From contig NZ_CP053482.1 in NCBI RefSeq assembly GCF_016772315.1, forward strand, positions 62,001-126,000: a stretch of DNA of 64,000 bases. The letters run 5' to 3'. The first letter of the stretch is position 1. Each line of letters begins with the position of its first letter. Made by a program: the position numbers and the translations under genes. This document shows positions 21,501 through 29,425 of the stretch, piece by piece. This stretch comes from Thiothrix subterranea (GTDB lineage: Bacteria > Pseudomonadota > Gammaproteobacteria > Thiotrichales > Thiotrichaceae). The notes under the pieces were generated by a model, which saw only the letters and a program-made list of their open reading frames with translations, was not told the origin of the DNA and made no database searches.

Positions 21501-22658
21501 GACCCTGCCGAGGTGAATATCGGACAGCACTTCCAGCCGTGACTGTTGCGCCAGCGTTCCCGTCAACTGGTCTTGCAGGGTGTAGCCATTGCCGTCGAAA
21601 TCCAGCCACAGTTGGCGGGTTAAATTGAGTTGCGCGGGGCTGTCTGCCATGCCGCGATGTTGTTCTGCCAAGGTCATTTTGCTGCCACTGGTGAGCAGAT
21701 AGGCAGGCAAACTTGCCGAAGTATCCGGCAAGCGGGTTTGGCTGGGGTCAACGCTATTCACGCCTTCGACCTGCACTTGGCGCATCGTCGGGTCGGCTTC
21801 AAATACCCAAACTTCTTCGCTAGGCCAAGGGGTAGAACTCACGGGCAAGGCTAATTCGGTGACATTGGTGAGGGCGCGTCCGGTGAGTTTGAGTGTCCAT
21901 TCGCCGGGGCGCAGTTGAACTTGCAGCTTGCCGTCCTGCCCCATGCGCGTGGGTAAGGGACTATCGAGGTGCAGCGGGATAAAACCGTCCAGCAAGACCG
22001 GGGTGAATTCGGCGTAGCGTTGCTTGCCTGCGACACGCAATTGAATGTGGGTAGTGACTTCGAGAGGGTGCGAATCCAACACTTTGCGGAAGACTTGCAC
22101 TTCGAGGTTGTCTTCGCTGGCTTCTTGGTTGGTTTGGCTGAGCCATAAACTGCCAGTGGCGTTGAATTCGGGAGTGGCGATGTTTGCACTATTGACGCTG
22201 AGTTGCACCAAGCCGCTGGTCGGGGCAACGAAGAGCGCTTCGGGGAGTTTGTCCCAGACGAATTGTCCGCTGAGATCGTGGCTGCCTGCGGGGAGCGTGA
22301 CAACCGGATAGCCGTCTTTTTCGAGTACTGCCAAGGGGGTGTTGGTGCTGTTTTGCACTTGCTGAGGCCAGTGTTGCGCATCACCGGGCAGGCGTACTTG
22401 GGTTTCGCCGTAGACGTCCCAGTGTTGGGTGAACGTGCCGCCCGTAGCAGTAAGCTGCAAATCTAAACGTCCCGGCCAAGCGCATTGGCGTTCTTCGGCG
22501 TTGAAGAGGTAGGGGCATTGCAGGTCTTTTTGCCCATCCAACACCCAGCCTATCCACGCTTTGAGCGGTTCGGGGACGTTTTCGGGGGCAAGCGGGTTGG
22601 CGTGTGCGGTGGTGAGCAAGAATAGCCAGAGGGGGAGGAGGCGCAGAAAATGTAACAT
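18444..22658 (-). CDS. Large membrane protein of unknown function (1404 aa)
   Basis: A signal peptide (LPLWLFLLTTAHA) is followed by about 450 residues that look like exported beta-rich sequence, a membrane cluster of about three or four helices (residues ~475-570), a Met/Ala/Pro-rich linker, two more helices (~700-760), a second beta-rich region (~780-1190) and four or five C-terminal helices. I do not recognise a named family. The layout, two extracytoplasmic regions alternating with helix clusters, suggests a large inner-membrane protein with periplasmic domains. The last 91 bases overlap the convergent transglutaminase gene and encode a low-complexity Pro/Ala/Thr/Gly tail, so the C-terminus may be a recent extension. 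Confidence 0.72.
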   Translation of the reverse strand: MLHFLRLLPLWLFLLTTAHANPLAPENVPEPLKAWIGWVLDGQKDLQCPYLFNAEERQCAWPGRLDLQLTATGGTFTQHWDVYGETQVRLPGDAQHWPQQVQNSTNTPLAVLEKDGYPVVTLPAGSHDLSGQFVWDKLPEALFVAPTSGLVQLSVNSANIATPEFNATGSLWLSQTNQEASEDNLEVQVFRKVLDSHPLEVTTHIQLRVAGKQRYAEFTPVLLDGFIPLHLDSPLPTRMGQDGKLQVQLRPGEWTLKLTGRALTNVTELALPVSSTPWPSEEVWVFEADPTMRQVQVEGVNSVDPSQTRLPDTSASLPAYLLTSGSKMTLAEQHRGMADSPAQLNLTRQLWLDFDGNGYTLQDQLTGTLAQQSRLEVLSDIHLGRVSIDGTPQLITQQAAGQAAGVEVRQRNLALEADSRYEAARSSPPVSGWQQELQQVTTTLHLPPGWLLFAASGTDNLPMTWLQQWSLLDLFLVLLTTVATGYLFGWQWGAVAGFALLLTWHQPNAPRLLWLNLLAVTALLRSVPEGAIQRWLGRYRWLSLLGLVLVILPYTIDTVRLALYPQLEYSTSGGMNGVVYTSAAAPAAEEAMDADAVMMADQATMPAAPAPAPMMKSENYAREKMSSLANISAYPEARPAKQQANLREIDPNSMIQTGPGLPTWQWNQVRLEWSGVIQPDERMGLWLISPVAHSLLKVLGVIIMLILAARLALVSGKLAALWQATQSAKRGLSVTLLLAMTVPWVIVTLPQTALAESPAVAAMPVAPASNTPDPSLLETLQERLLRAPECLPNCAQIEQMYLNVGNDGLQIRLRVHTATAVAVPLPGSQSTWLPQTVLVDAQLTQALRRDAEQQLWVVLAQGQHEVVLQGAIPTRSSIALPLPLKPHRVTWQGDGWQVDGIRDNGVPEAQLQLNRTTVSSDNTVQDMPTLPAFVKISRRLDLGLDWYVTTTISRVSDSAAPISLAIPLLAGEQPLSEQFTLKDQALQINLKPQQNTLEWTSRLPQTAALQLTASQNNAWLEEWRIAASPVWHVDATGLPANAYEEADAQGTLLWKPWAGETLSLAVNRPQGTAGQTVTLLASQMQVEIGKRARDVSLRLNLHSSRGSQHSISLPEDAVVQSLTIDGTKQAIQQQAGKVILPLLPRKQEAVLEWQENGALPLHYTFPAVDLGLPSVNSESRLQVPQDRWVLWTHGPLLGPAVLFWGMVVVLLVFALVLGRSKITPLKSWQWFLLGIGLSQSTPFLMVLMAFWLIALALRSKVSRADWARPYWQFNLMQVGLAGLTLVALATLVGAVANGLLGSPDMQITGNGSWAQQLQWYQDRVAGVLPQAGVISVPILYYRLLMLAWALWLAVALLGWLRWGWTAINHGGLWQPHISVTQTPTVSVAPAGPMNAPATGGTDSG

Positions 22659-22700
22659 GGCAGTGCCTTTGGATTTTTATTGTTTTGAATTATACCCGTA

Positions 22701-24389
22701 TCATTTTAACTTCACCACTTCCACACACACGCCATCGCTAACGAGTAGCCACGCACTCAGTTTGGGAAGTACGGCAATATCAGGTAACTGCAAATATCCC
22801 TCTACTTGGGTAATACCGGCTTGGCGTTTAGCTGCCCAACCCGCCTCACCGTCGGATTGTTTGCTGTATTTCAGTTCGATCAAATGCTGGTGATCCACCA
22901 CAATTGGGCTACGTTCCAGCAGCAGAATGTCGGGGTATTTACGGTTCATTTCCCGCTCGCTCTGAATGAAATACACCGAGGTTTGGTACAGCAAGGTGAG
23001 CAACAGCACTTTAACGTGCTTTTCATCCATTCCCATCGCATCGCGGTTGGAGAGCAATTGCAGCGCCCGTTCCATTTCGGTGATCAACGGTTGGATGTCG
23101 TCTTGTAACGCCAACACTTCGACCGCCAACGCAATCGCCCGATTGGAAATCGTCATTTGGTTGCGGCGTTCCAATTCCACTTTGAAATACTGGAAGTACA
23201 ACTCACGCATCACGTAATTGGGAATGCTGAATACCTCGCCCGCCAAGGTTTTGCGCTGCAACGACACAAAGCCCATATACGCTAACAAGCTAATGAAGTC
23301 GTCACGCTCGAAGCCTTTTTCAAAGTCAAATTTGCGGCGTTGTTGCGCTGTCACTTCCCCGTTCGTCATCAGCTCATCCAGCACAGCGAAATTGGTATCG
23401 CGGTTGCCGATGCTGAACATGCCGAGAATTTTGCCGTAATCGGAAGCAATGTTTTCATCCAACATCGGGTCAGGATAAGCACAGTGTTTTAGGCGGAAGT
23501 TTTTGACGAAATACAGCACCATATTGGCGTTGAATACGGTGTCAGTTGCAGGCGCGAAGCGGTAGCCGTTGTACCAGCGGGTGATGTCCGCCAACAAGGT
23601 AGCGGGTTCAAGGTTGCACGCTTCCACCAAAGGCTGGAGCAAAGCCGCCACTTCTGTTTTGGTGAAACCGATGGCTTCATTGAAATCTTCGTGTAGGGAA
23701 AGGTTTTCGCCGATATTGAAGCCGCTGGTCATGCTGTCGAGCATGATTGGGGTTACGCCAGTGATGTATAAACGGTCAACTGTACCGCGTTGGGTAGCGG
23801 TTTTGATGGTTTCGTAGAAGCTGCGCACGAAGCCACCTTTGCCGACGACACGTTGGAACAATGTCAGGTCATCCGCCAAAATGGTATTAGCAAAGTGGTC
23901 GTATTCGTCGATCAGCAACAGGATTTTTTGCTCGCTCATGACTTCAAAAAAATATTCCATTTTGGCAGCGGGTGAAGTTTTCAGCTCGATTGTCGCCCCC
24001 AGCGCCTCTGCATAACCGTAGCGGCGCAGGAAACCTTGCAAGCTGGTGGCAATTTTTTCATTAAAGCGCTGATAAATCCGTGCTTCACCTTCCCCTGTGT
24101 CGATGCCGCTGAACTCCATGAACAGCACTTGGTAGCTGTTTTTGAGGGGGGTTGGGTGTTTGCCGAGGTATAAGTTGCCGAATAGAGTATCGAATTCTGC
24201 CGCGTGTTGGGTGTCGTAGTAATATTCCATTGCAGACAGCAGCAGGCTTTTACCGAAACGGCGTGGGCGTAACAGGATAATGTGGCGACCGCTGTCTTCC
24301 AACTTGGCGATGTAGTCGGTTTTGTCTACGTAGGCGTAGCCATCGGTGATGACTTGTTTGAAATTGCTTAGACCGTAGGGGATTTTCAT
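22701..24389 (-). CDS. AAA-ATPase-like / PD-(D/E)XK nuclease-like protein (paralogue)
   Basis: This 562-residue protein belongs to the same PF09820/PF08011 family as the gene at 1658. It has Walker [13 protein letters not shown] near residue 42, Walker B in LLLIDEYDHFANTIL, the conserved YITGVTPIMLDSMTSGFN, and a C-terminal nuclease-like part with KYPDILLLE and HLIELKYSK (D...ExK). The nuclease residues appear intact. It sits next to the FGE/toxin-antitoxin/conflict genes, but a functional link is only suggested by position. Two genomic copies in 22 kb fit the known tendency of this family to multiply. Confidence 0.85.
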   Translation of the reverse strand: MKIPYGLSNFKQVITDGYAYVDKTDYIAKLEDSGRHIILLRPRRFGKSLLLSAMEYYYDTQHAAEFDTLFGNLYLGKHPTPLKNSYQVLFMEFSGIDTGEGEARIYQRFNEKIATSLQGFLRRYGYAEALGATIELKTSPAAKMEYFFEVMSEQKILLLIDEYDHFANTILADDLTLFQRVVGKGGFVRSFYETIKTATQRGTVDRLYITGVTPIMLDSMTSGFNIGENLSLHEDFNEAIGFTKTEVAALLQPLVEACNLEPATLLADITRWYNGYRFAPATDTVFNANMVLYFVKNFRLKHCAYPDPMLDENIASDYGKILGMFSIGNRDTNFAVLDELMTNGEVTAQQRRKFDFEKGFERDDFISLLAYMGFVSLQRKTLAGEVFSIPNYVMRELYFQYFKVELERRNQMTISNRAIALAVEVLALQDDIQPLITEMERALQLLSNRDAMGMDEKHVKVLLLTLLYQTSVYFIQSEREMNRKYPDILLLERSPIVVDHQHLIELKYSKQSDGEAGWAAKRQAGITQVEGYLQLPDIAVLPKLSAWLLVSDGVCVEVVKLK

Positions 24390-24467
24390 CAGGTGCTCGT
24401 GGGGTTGCGCGGTTAAGGGGAGTTTAGCACAAGCGGGAAATGACTTGCCCGCGTCAGAGCCGTTCGC

Positions 24468-25328
24468 TCACGTCTTCCCTTGGAGGCGCTTCGCATCATG
24501 CTGGGCTGACTGTAACTCAAGACCTATGGCAAGCCGAAAGCCTAAGAGAGCGCGACGGTCATTACGATAGAACTTATGACGGGAGGCAGAACGCGCGAAT
24601 CCGCCGTTGGAGCCCCACGAACCACCACGAACGACTTGCAGAATACTAGCTTCTTGGTCGTCTCTGGCAACAGCTTTCGGGTTTGAGACGACATCTTTAC
24701 CCAAATGATCTCGCCACATATCTTCGCACCATTCCCATACGTTGCCATGCATTTCGTACAAGCCCCAAGCGTTGCAGGGGTAGGTTTTAACATCCTTGGT
24801 TTCCCCCTTAATGTCAGAATCGTCCCACTTGCCTGAGTAGTTCACTTTTTCGAGTGTTAAATCTTGCTTGTCACCGAAGTTGAACAGGGTTTTTGTTCCA
24901 GCACGGCAGGCGTATTCCCATTCGGCCTCCCACGGCAAGCGCACGCTTAAATCGGAGTGGATTTGGTTAAGTTTGTCGATGAAGGCATGGCTATCCTCCC
25001 AACTTACGGTTTCGACAGGGCGTTTGTCACTTTTAAAGTGGCTGGGATTTTCACCCATAGTGATTTGCCACAGGGCTTGGGTGACGGTAGTTTCGGCGAG
25101 CCAAAAACCTTGAGTGATAGTAACTTTGTGCAAATCTTCGTCGCTATCGCGACCTTCTTCAGCTTCAGGAGACCCCATCATGAACGTGCCAGGTTGAATC
25201 CAGCGGAAGGCATGGCGCACGTTTTTGTAGGTGAAAGCTTGCCATAGGCCGTAGCGGTCTTCGCCCCAGTCGGAAGCCCAAGCGTAAGGGAAAACAGGGG
25301 GAGAGAGATGGTTGCGGTAGGCACTCAC
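24468..25328 (-). CDS. FGE/SUMF1-like domain protein
   Basis: Nearly the whole 286-residue protein is a formylglycine-generating-enzyme (SUMF1, C-type-lectin-like) fold: FRWIQPGTFMMGSPEAEEG, QGFWLAETTVTQALW, PVETVSWEDSHAF, RLPWEAEWEYACRAG, GLYEMHGNVWEWCEDMW and RGGSWGSNGG...LLGFRLA. The paired active-site cysteines of true FGE are not present in the C-terminal motif, so sulfatase activation is unlikely; a binding role is more plausible. It starts with GTG only 3 bases after the stop of the PIN toxin gene, so it is the third gene of a toxin-antitoxin operon. The C-terminal ~40 residues resemble a diversity-generating-retroelement variable region. Confidence 0.85.
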   Translation of the reverse strand: MSAYRNHLSPPVFPYAWASDWGEDRYGLWQAFTYKNVRHAFRWIQPGTFMMGSPEAEEGRDSDEDLHKVTITQGFWLAETTVTQALWQITMGENPSHFKSDKRPVETVSWEDSHAFIDKLNQIHSDLSVRLPWEAEWEYACRAGTKTLFNFGDKQDLTLEKVNYSGKWDDSDIKGETKDVKTYPCNAWGLYEMHGNVWEWCEDMWRDHLGKDVVSNPKAVARDDQEASILQVVRGGSWGSNGGFARSASRHKFYRNDRRALLGFRLAIGLELQSAQHDAKRLQGKT

Positions 25329-25331
25329 CAG

Positions 25332-25805
25332 CTATTCCCCAACCAATTGCAATGCTTCCTGCAACACAACGTCTGACAGGAAAATACCAGCTTGTTGGAT
25401 AGCCAGTAAGCCAGAGCGGATTTCACCCACATGCCCATAATCTTTTGCCCAGATCAGCATACCGACGCTGCCGATGGTGTTGAGTTTGTTGAAAATGGCA
25501 ACTTTGCGGGCGCGGCGATCATCTATCAGCAAAAAATCAGCGTGCAAGTGCTTATAAAGCGACATGGCTTCCAGTTCGCCATCGCCTAAACCCGCAGGGG
25601 TGATGATCGTTTCACACAAGTCGATGGGAATCGTTTTGCCCTGCAAATAGTCACGGAGTGTGTCGGCTTTGGGTTTTCCCGCAACTGTGCATTCGTTGAA
25701 GACGGCAACTGGCACACGCACTTCCTGAAAACGGATGTCCAACCAATGCAAGCCATCACATACCGCCACTGCAACCAGTGCGGAGGAATCAGCCACAACC
25801 AGCAT
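25332..25805 (-). CDS. DUF3368 / PIN-domain toxin-like protein
   Basis: The 157-residue protein matches DUF3368, a PIN-like nuclease group partnered with UPF0175 antitoxins. Acidic positions expected in the PIN active site are visible in VVADSSALV, VFNEC, GDGELEAM and LLIDDRRAR. A ribonuclease toxin role is inferred from the family. The ATG overlaps the stop of the antitoxin gene by one base (TGATG), so the two are translationally coupled, and an FGE-like gene follows after 3 bases. Confidence 0.85.
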   Translation of the reverse strand: MLVVADSSALVAVAVCDGLHWLDIRFQEVRVPVAVFNECTVAGKPKADTLRDYLQGKTIPIDLCETIITPAGLGDGELEAMSLYKHLHADFLLIDDRRARKVAIFNKLNTIGSVGMLIWAKDYGHVGEIRSGLLAIQQAGIFLSDVVLQEALQLVGE

Positions 25806-26059
25806 CAGGATGCCTTTCTGAAAGCTGCAACCTCAGCCGCCAGCTCACCCGGCTCGTAATTGATCATGGCGATATTGTGCTTTTTACACTCAGTAATGAA
25901 GGTAAAGCGGTCAACTCCCGCAAACTCACAAGCTGCACCAGCAGAGAGGCTACCCGACTGGTACATGGTCAGGGCTGCATAGAGTTTAATACGCCGACCC
26001 AGCTCTACGGGTGAAAATTCCATGCAGAATTGTTCAGGTACATCCAGCGTGATTTGCAT
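25805..26059 (-). CDS. UPF0175 family antitoxin-like protein
   Basis: The 84-residue protein shows the UPF0175 pattern: ITLDVPEQF at the N-terminus, ELGRRIKLYAALTMYQSGSLSAGAACEFAGVDRFTF with a helix-turn-helix-like segment, and a C-terminal toxin-contacting tail. It is the first gene of a three-gene unit with a DUF3368 PIN protein and an FGE-like protein. As in other antitoxins, it probably represses its own promoter, which must lie in the 116-base gap before the divergent gene at 26194. Confidence 0.87.
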   Translation of the reverse strand: MQITLDVPEQFCMEFSPVELGRRIKLYAALTMYQSGSLSAGAACEFAGVDRFTFITECKKHNIAMINYEPGELAAEVAAFRKAS

Positions 26060-26193
26060 GAGTAGGCTCCTATCGTTAGATTATGGATCTGATTATAGCG
26101 TTATCATACCGCCAAGGCTGCTTCCATTGCCACCTGCACCAGCGCATGATGTAACTACACTTTTGTAAGGATTTAATGATGGAAGGAGGTTTT

Positions 26194-26523
26194 ATGAAAA
26201 CCGAGGCGGATAAGGAATGGGAATATCTGGTCAATATGCCGGATGAGGAAATCGACTTTAGCGACATCCCCAAAACAACAGCGGAGATGTGGAAAAATGC
26301 CGAAGTTGGCAAGTTTTATCGCCCTGTGAAGAAGCAGGGTACAGTTAGGATTGATGCTGATATTTTGGCTTGGCTACAATCTGATGGGGCTGGGTATCAG
26401 ACACGGCTGAATCAATTGTTGCGGGATGCGATGCTGCAAGCGCCGAAGAAACCGGGTGAATTAGAGAAAATACGGCTCATGATGATGAAAACTTGTGTTT
26501 CATTTTTTACGTTTCTTTCTTGA
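26194..26523 (+). CDS. BrnA-like antitoxin, partner toxin absent
   Basis: The sequence MPDEEIDFSDIPKTTAEMW and the ribbon-helix-helix-like VRIDADILAWLQSDGAGYQTRLNQLLRDAM match the BrnA antitoxin family (partner toxin BrnT). The ATG at 26194 has a strong GGAGG five bases upstream (GGAAGGAGG at 26180-26188); the ATG at 26176 lacks one. No BrnT gene lies upstream or downstream, so it is an orphan or a relic, possibly regulating another toxin. The last ~18 residues (RLMMMKTCVSFFTFLS) are unlike the family and probably derive from read-through into unrelated sequence. Confidence 0.78.
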   Translation: MKTEADKEWEYLVNMPDEEIDFSDIPKTTAEMWKNAEVGKFYRPVKKQGTVRIDADILAWLQSDGAGYQTRLNQLLRDAMLQAPKKPGELEKIRLMMMKTCVSFFTFLS

Positions 26524-26611
26524 TTCACCCGCTCCCAGTGCTGCCACAATCTGGCTCGGCATCCCGCTCGCGCCTGTCCTGTAACTCCGCCATCCGATCC
26601 TAGCCTTGAGA

Positions 26612-29425
26612 TCAAGACATAGATAGGGCAAGACGAAAACCAAGGTCGTTGTTACGGTAAGTGGGATCTCGCCTGAGACGAAAGGCAGAACGCACGCTCC
26701 CACCGTCATCACGCCACGAGCCGCCGCGAACGGCGTACCCAAGACCTGCCTGCTTGACGTCTCCGGCAACACCATCTGGGTCTGTAACCGGCAAAGCCGG
26801 TAATTTTTCTTGCCACACATCATGGCACCATTCCCACACGTTGCCATGCATTTCATACAAACCCCACGGATTGGCTGAAAGTGATTTAACGGGAACAATC
26901 TCTTCTCTATATAAACCTTTTTTGCCATTCGCATAGGGGTGATTTCCGTCGTAATTGACTTGTTCTGGGGTAATATTATCACCGAATGAAAATGGTGTGG
27001 TCGTGCCCGCGCGGCAGGCGTATTCCCACTGGGCTTCGGTAGGGAGTTTGGCTTGTACACCGGAAATGAAGGCATTGAGCTTTTGGAGATAATATTGAAT
27101 GTCGTTCCAGCTTACTTTCTCAACGGGGTTTTTTAGATTGTCTCTGAAATTGCTGGGGTTGTCGCCCATGACGGATTTCCATTGATATTGGGTGATGGTG
27201 CTGTCTGCCAGCCAAAAACCTTGAGTTAGGGTAACTTGGTGTTGAACTTCGTCATCGTAGCGTTCTGCTTCGGATTCGGACGAACCCATGAGGAATGTGC
27301 CGGATTCAATCCAGCGGAAGCGTTGGGGGATGATGACTTCTATGAAGCCTTCTTTGCCAAAACTTCTTCCAGTCTCTTTTATATCGAGATCAGCATACAG
27401 ACCGTAATCATCAAACCCCACACCCTCATTCGTATTGCAAACCCAGTGACCAGCAAATCCATTACCAGAACGTGAATATTCACCCTCCGCCCAAAAGAAG
27501 CGGTAATGCTTACCGGCGAACGGCATAACCGCTTCCAAGCCTGTCGGGGTGCGAATGATTTCAGATGCCCAACCGGGTTTAGTCAATGGCGTTATCACCA
27601 ACCTTTCCAAACCCGTATCTAGTGTTACCATCTGACCTTGCAGATGACAAACTCTCAACCCCTGCCCCACATCTTGTAACCGGAACGGATAAGCCTGTTC
27701 CGCCTGAACCATTAGCGTGTCATGGTGCATTTCAAACTCAGCCAGACGCGCCCAAGTCACCAAAGCAGCGGGTTCAAGATGGGTTTCCCGAACTTCTAAA
27801 TATTCCCCCCGTTGTATCAACTCGTAACGTTTTGGCTCAACCCGCTTCCGCACCATCGCCAACACCATATCCGCATCATACTCGGCGGATACCGCCCCAC
27901 CCTCACGCAACTGCTCATGATATGCCAAACTGTACAAGGCATACGCATAGCTATCGTTGTAAAGTGCCTTACCCTCCTCATCCTTACCCAACCGCTGCAA
28001 ATGCCGCCGCGCAAACTGCGCCATTCCCTCATGCCTGCTCTGCCCCGCAAAACTGCGCGTAAACCGCACCATGAATTTCTCCGCCCACGCTGCATCATCC
28101 AGTGTAAACACGGTCAGCGGCTTGGCATTCAACACCGTTTCCGCCCACACCGCCGGAAACTGCCCAATATGATGCTGGCGAATCACTGCCAACACTTGCC
28201 GCTGCAAACTGGCTGGCTCTTGCCGAAATAGTGCCTGATACGCCGCACGCTTGTCTGCCCGCAACGTCATCGCGGTATAGCCCCACACCACATCCGGGTG
28301 CAGATACACCGCAGCCTCTACCCCACTATCCGCCTGAATCGCGGGCAAACACCCCAAAATGGCGCGTAATAATTCCGGCTCTACATGCACTGCCACCGAC
28401 AGCAAACTCAACACCCGTTGCACATGGCTGGTGTGTTCTTGCTGTTGCTGATTCGGCTTTTGTGGCTTAAACCGACTCAGCCTACCCCACGGTATCTGAT
28501 CGACCAAAGCGGTGAATGGCGCGTACTGCTGCGCGGGCGACACTGGGCTTAACACCAGCGGGCGAATACCTTGACGCGCTAATTGCTGGGCAAAACGCAA
28601 CCAGCCTTGGCACACCACACTGCCTTGCGTACTAAGCTGCCCCATATCACTGACAATCAACACCACACTCGGCACTTTCAATGGCTGCCAAGCTTTCACG
28701 ACTTGCTGCTGATCAAACCAATCGTAATAACGCCCACCCGGCTGATCTTCAAGTACTCGAATCTCCAAGCCATTTTTGCCGTGTTGACACGCCAGCAAAT
28801 CACACAAATCATGCGCATCTTGCCAAAACGGTAACAGGCGCTTATTCAAATCCAGCAAGACATACACCCGACCGGCGGGCAGCACATGCGGACGGCGCGG
28901 GATACGCTGCAAGGCTTGCAGGCGAGCAACCTGCTTCACCAAACGCGGAACATCCAACCGCTGCCCCAAAGGGTAGGTCAACGCTTGGCGCAAAAAAGGC
29001 AAGAGCCGCTGTTGGGGAACAAGCGGCTGATGCGCTAACGGTTCACCTTGTTCGAGCGGGCGCAAATCTGCCGCTGACAGCGGTTCGATACCCCGCAAAC
29101 ATTCGGGTAAATCATCGTCTGGCTGATCAGGATCAGCGTATTGTTCGCGATGTTTGAGTGCGTAAAATGCTTCGGGTGGGCGCGTTATCGCAGCGGGTTC
29201 TTTATCTTCCTCTGGATGCGGACTCAGTGACTCATCATCCGGTGATTCAGGCTTGAAATCACCCTGATCTCCGTTACTAACAGTAATCTTGAGATTGACG
29301 TTAGCTTGCGGCTCTAACCATTCATAGCCCAGTATCTCTGCCGCCAATTGTTTTTCAGCAGGCGTATGACAGCGCCGCATCCAGCGCAACAAATCGGCAC
29401 GGCTGGTCTGGCTGGTGGGCTGCAT
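26612..29425 (-). CDS. vWA-like / FGE-like fusion, effector of MoxR conflict system
   Basis: The 937-residue protein starts with a helical, acidic region (1-135), followed by a von Willebrand A-like fold (~185-335). It has a first strand VYVLLDLNKR at 187-196 and a second acidic strand VVLIVSDMGQLSTQG ending near 268. The metal site DxSxS reads DLNKR, so it is degenerate. Residues ~340-690 are unassigned. The C-terminal ~245 residues are an FGE/SUMF1-like domain: RFRWIESGTFLMGSSESEAE, QGFWLADSTITQYQW, KLPTEAQWEYACRAG, MHGNVWEWCHDVW and RGGSWRDDGG...DLGFRLA. FGE active cysteines are missing. The ATG directly abuts the stop of the MoxR ATPase gene (TGA|ATG). With that gene, the protease and the Trypco2 protein it makes a MoxR/vWA conflict operon. 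I infer that the FGE domain recognises the target. Confidence 0.8.
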   Translation of the reverse strand: MQPTSQTSRADLLRWMRRCHTPAEKQLAAEILGYEWLEPQANVNLKITVSNGDQGDFKPESPDDESLSPHPEEDKEPAAITRPPEAFYALKHREQYADPDQPDDDLPECLRGIEPLSAADLRPLEQGEPLAHQPLVPQQRLLPFLRQALTYPLGQRLDVPRLVKQVARLQALQRIPRRPHVLPAGRVYVLLDLNKRLLPFWQDAHDLCDLLACQHGKNGLEIRVLEDQPGGRYYDWFDQQQVVKAWQPLKVPSVVLIVSDMGQLSTQGSVVCQGWLRFAQQLARQGIRPLVLSPVSPAQQYAPFTALVDQIPWGRLSRFKPQKPNQQQQEHTSHVQRVLSLLSVAVHVEPELLRAILGCLPAIQADSGVEAAVYLHPDVVWGYTAMTLRADKRAAYQALFRQEPASLQRQVLAVIRQHHIGQFPAVWAETVLNAKPLTVFTLDDAAWAEKFMVRFTRSFAGQSRHEGMAQFARRHLQRLGKDEEGKALYNDSYAYALYSLAYHEQLREGGAVSAEYDADMVLAMVRKRVEPKRYELIQRGEYLEVRETHLEPAALVTWARLAEFEMHHDTLMVQAEQAYPFRLQDVGQGLRVCHLQGQMVTLDTGLERLVITPLTKPGWASEIIRTPTGLEAVMPFAGKHYRFFWAEGEYSRSGNGFAGHWVCNTNEGVGFDDYGLYADLDIKETGRSFGKEGFIEVIIPQRFRWIESGTFLMGSSESEAERYDDEVQHQVTLTQGFWLADSTITQYQWKSVMGDNPSNFRDNLKNPVEKVSWNDIQYYLQKLNAFISGVQAKLPTEAQWEYACRAGTTTPFSFGDNITPEQVNYDGNHPYANGKKGLYREEIVPVKSLSANPWGLYEMHGNVWEWCHDVWQEKLPALPVTDPDGVAGDVKQAGLGYAVRGGSWRDDGGSVRSAFRLRRDPTYRNNDLGFRLALSMS

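Noticed and set aside
26060-26193. BrnT toxin gene upstream of the BrnA-like gene
   Set aside because: The gap holds no open frame of adequate length on either strand.
26500-27075. 191-codon minus-strand frame overlapping the FGE domain
   Set aside because: It is an alternative frame of the 937-residue protein; the FGE motifs are in the other frame.
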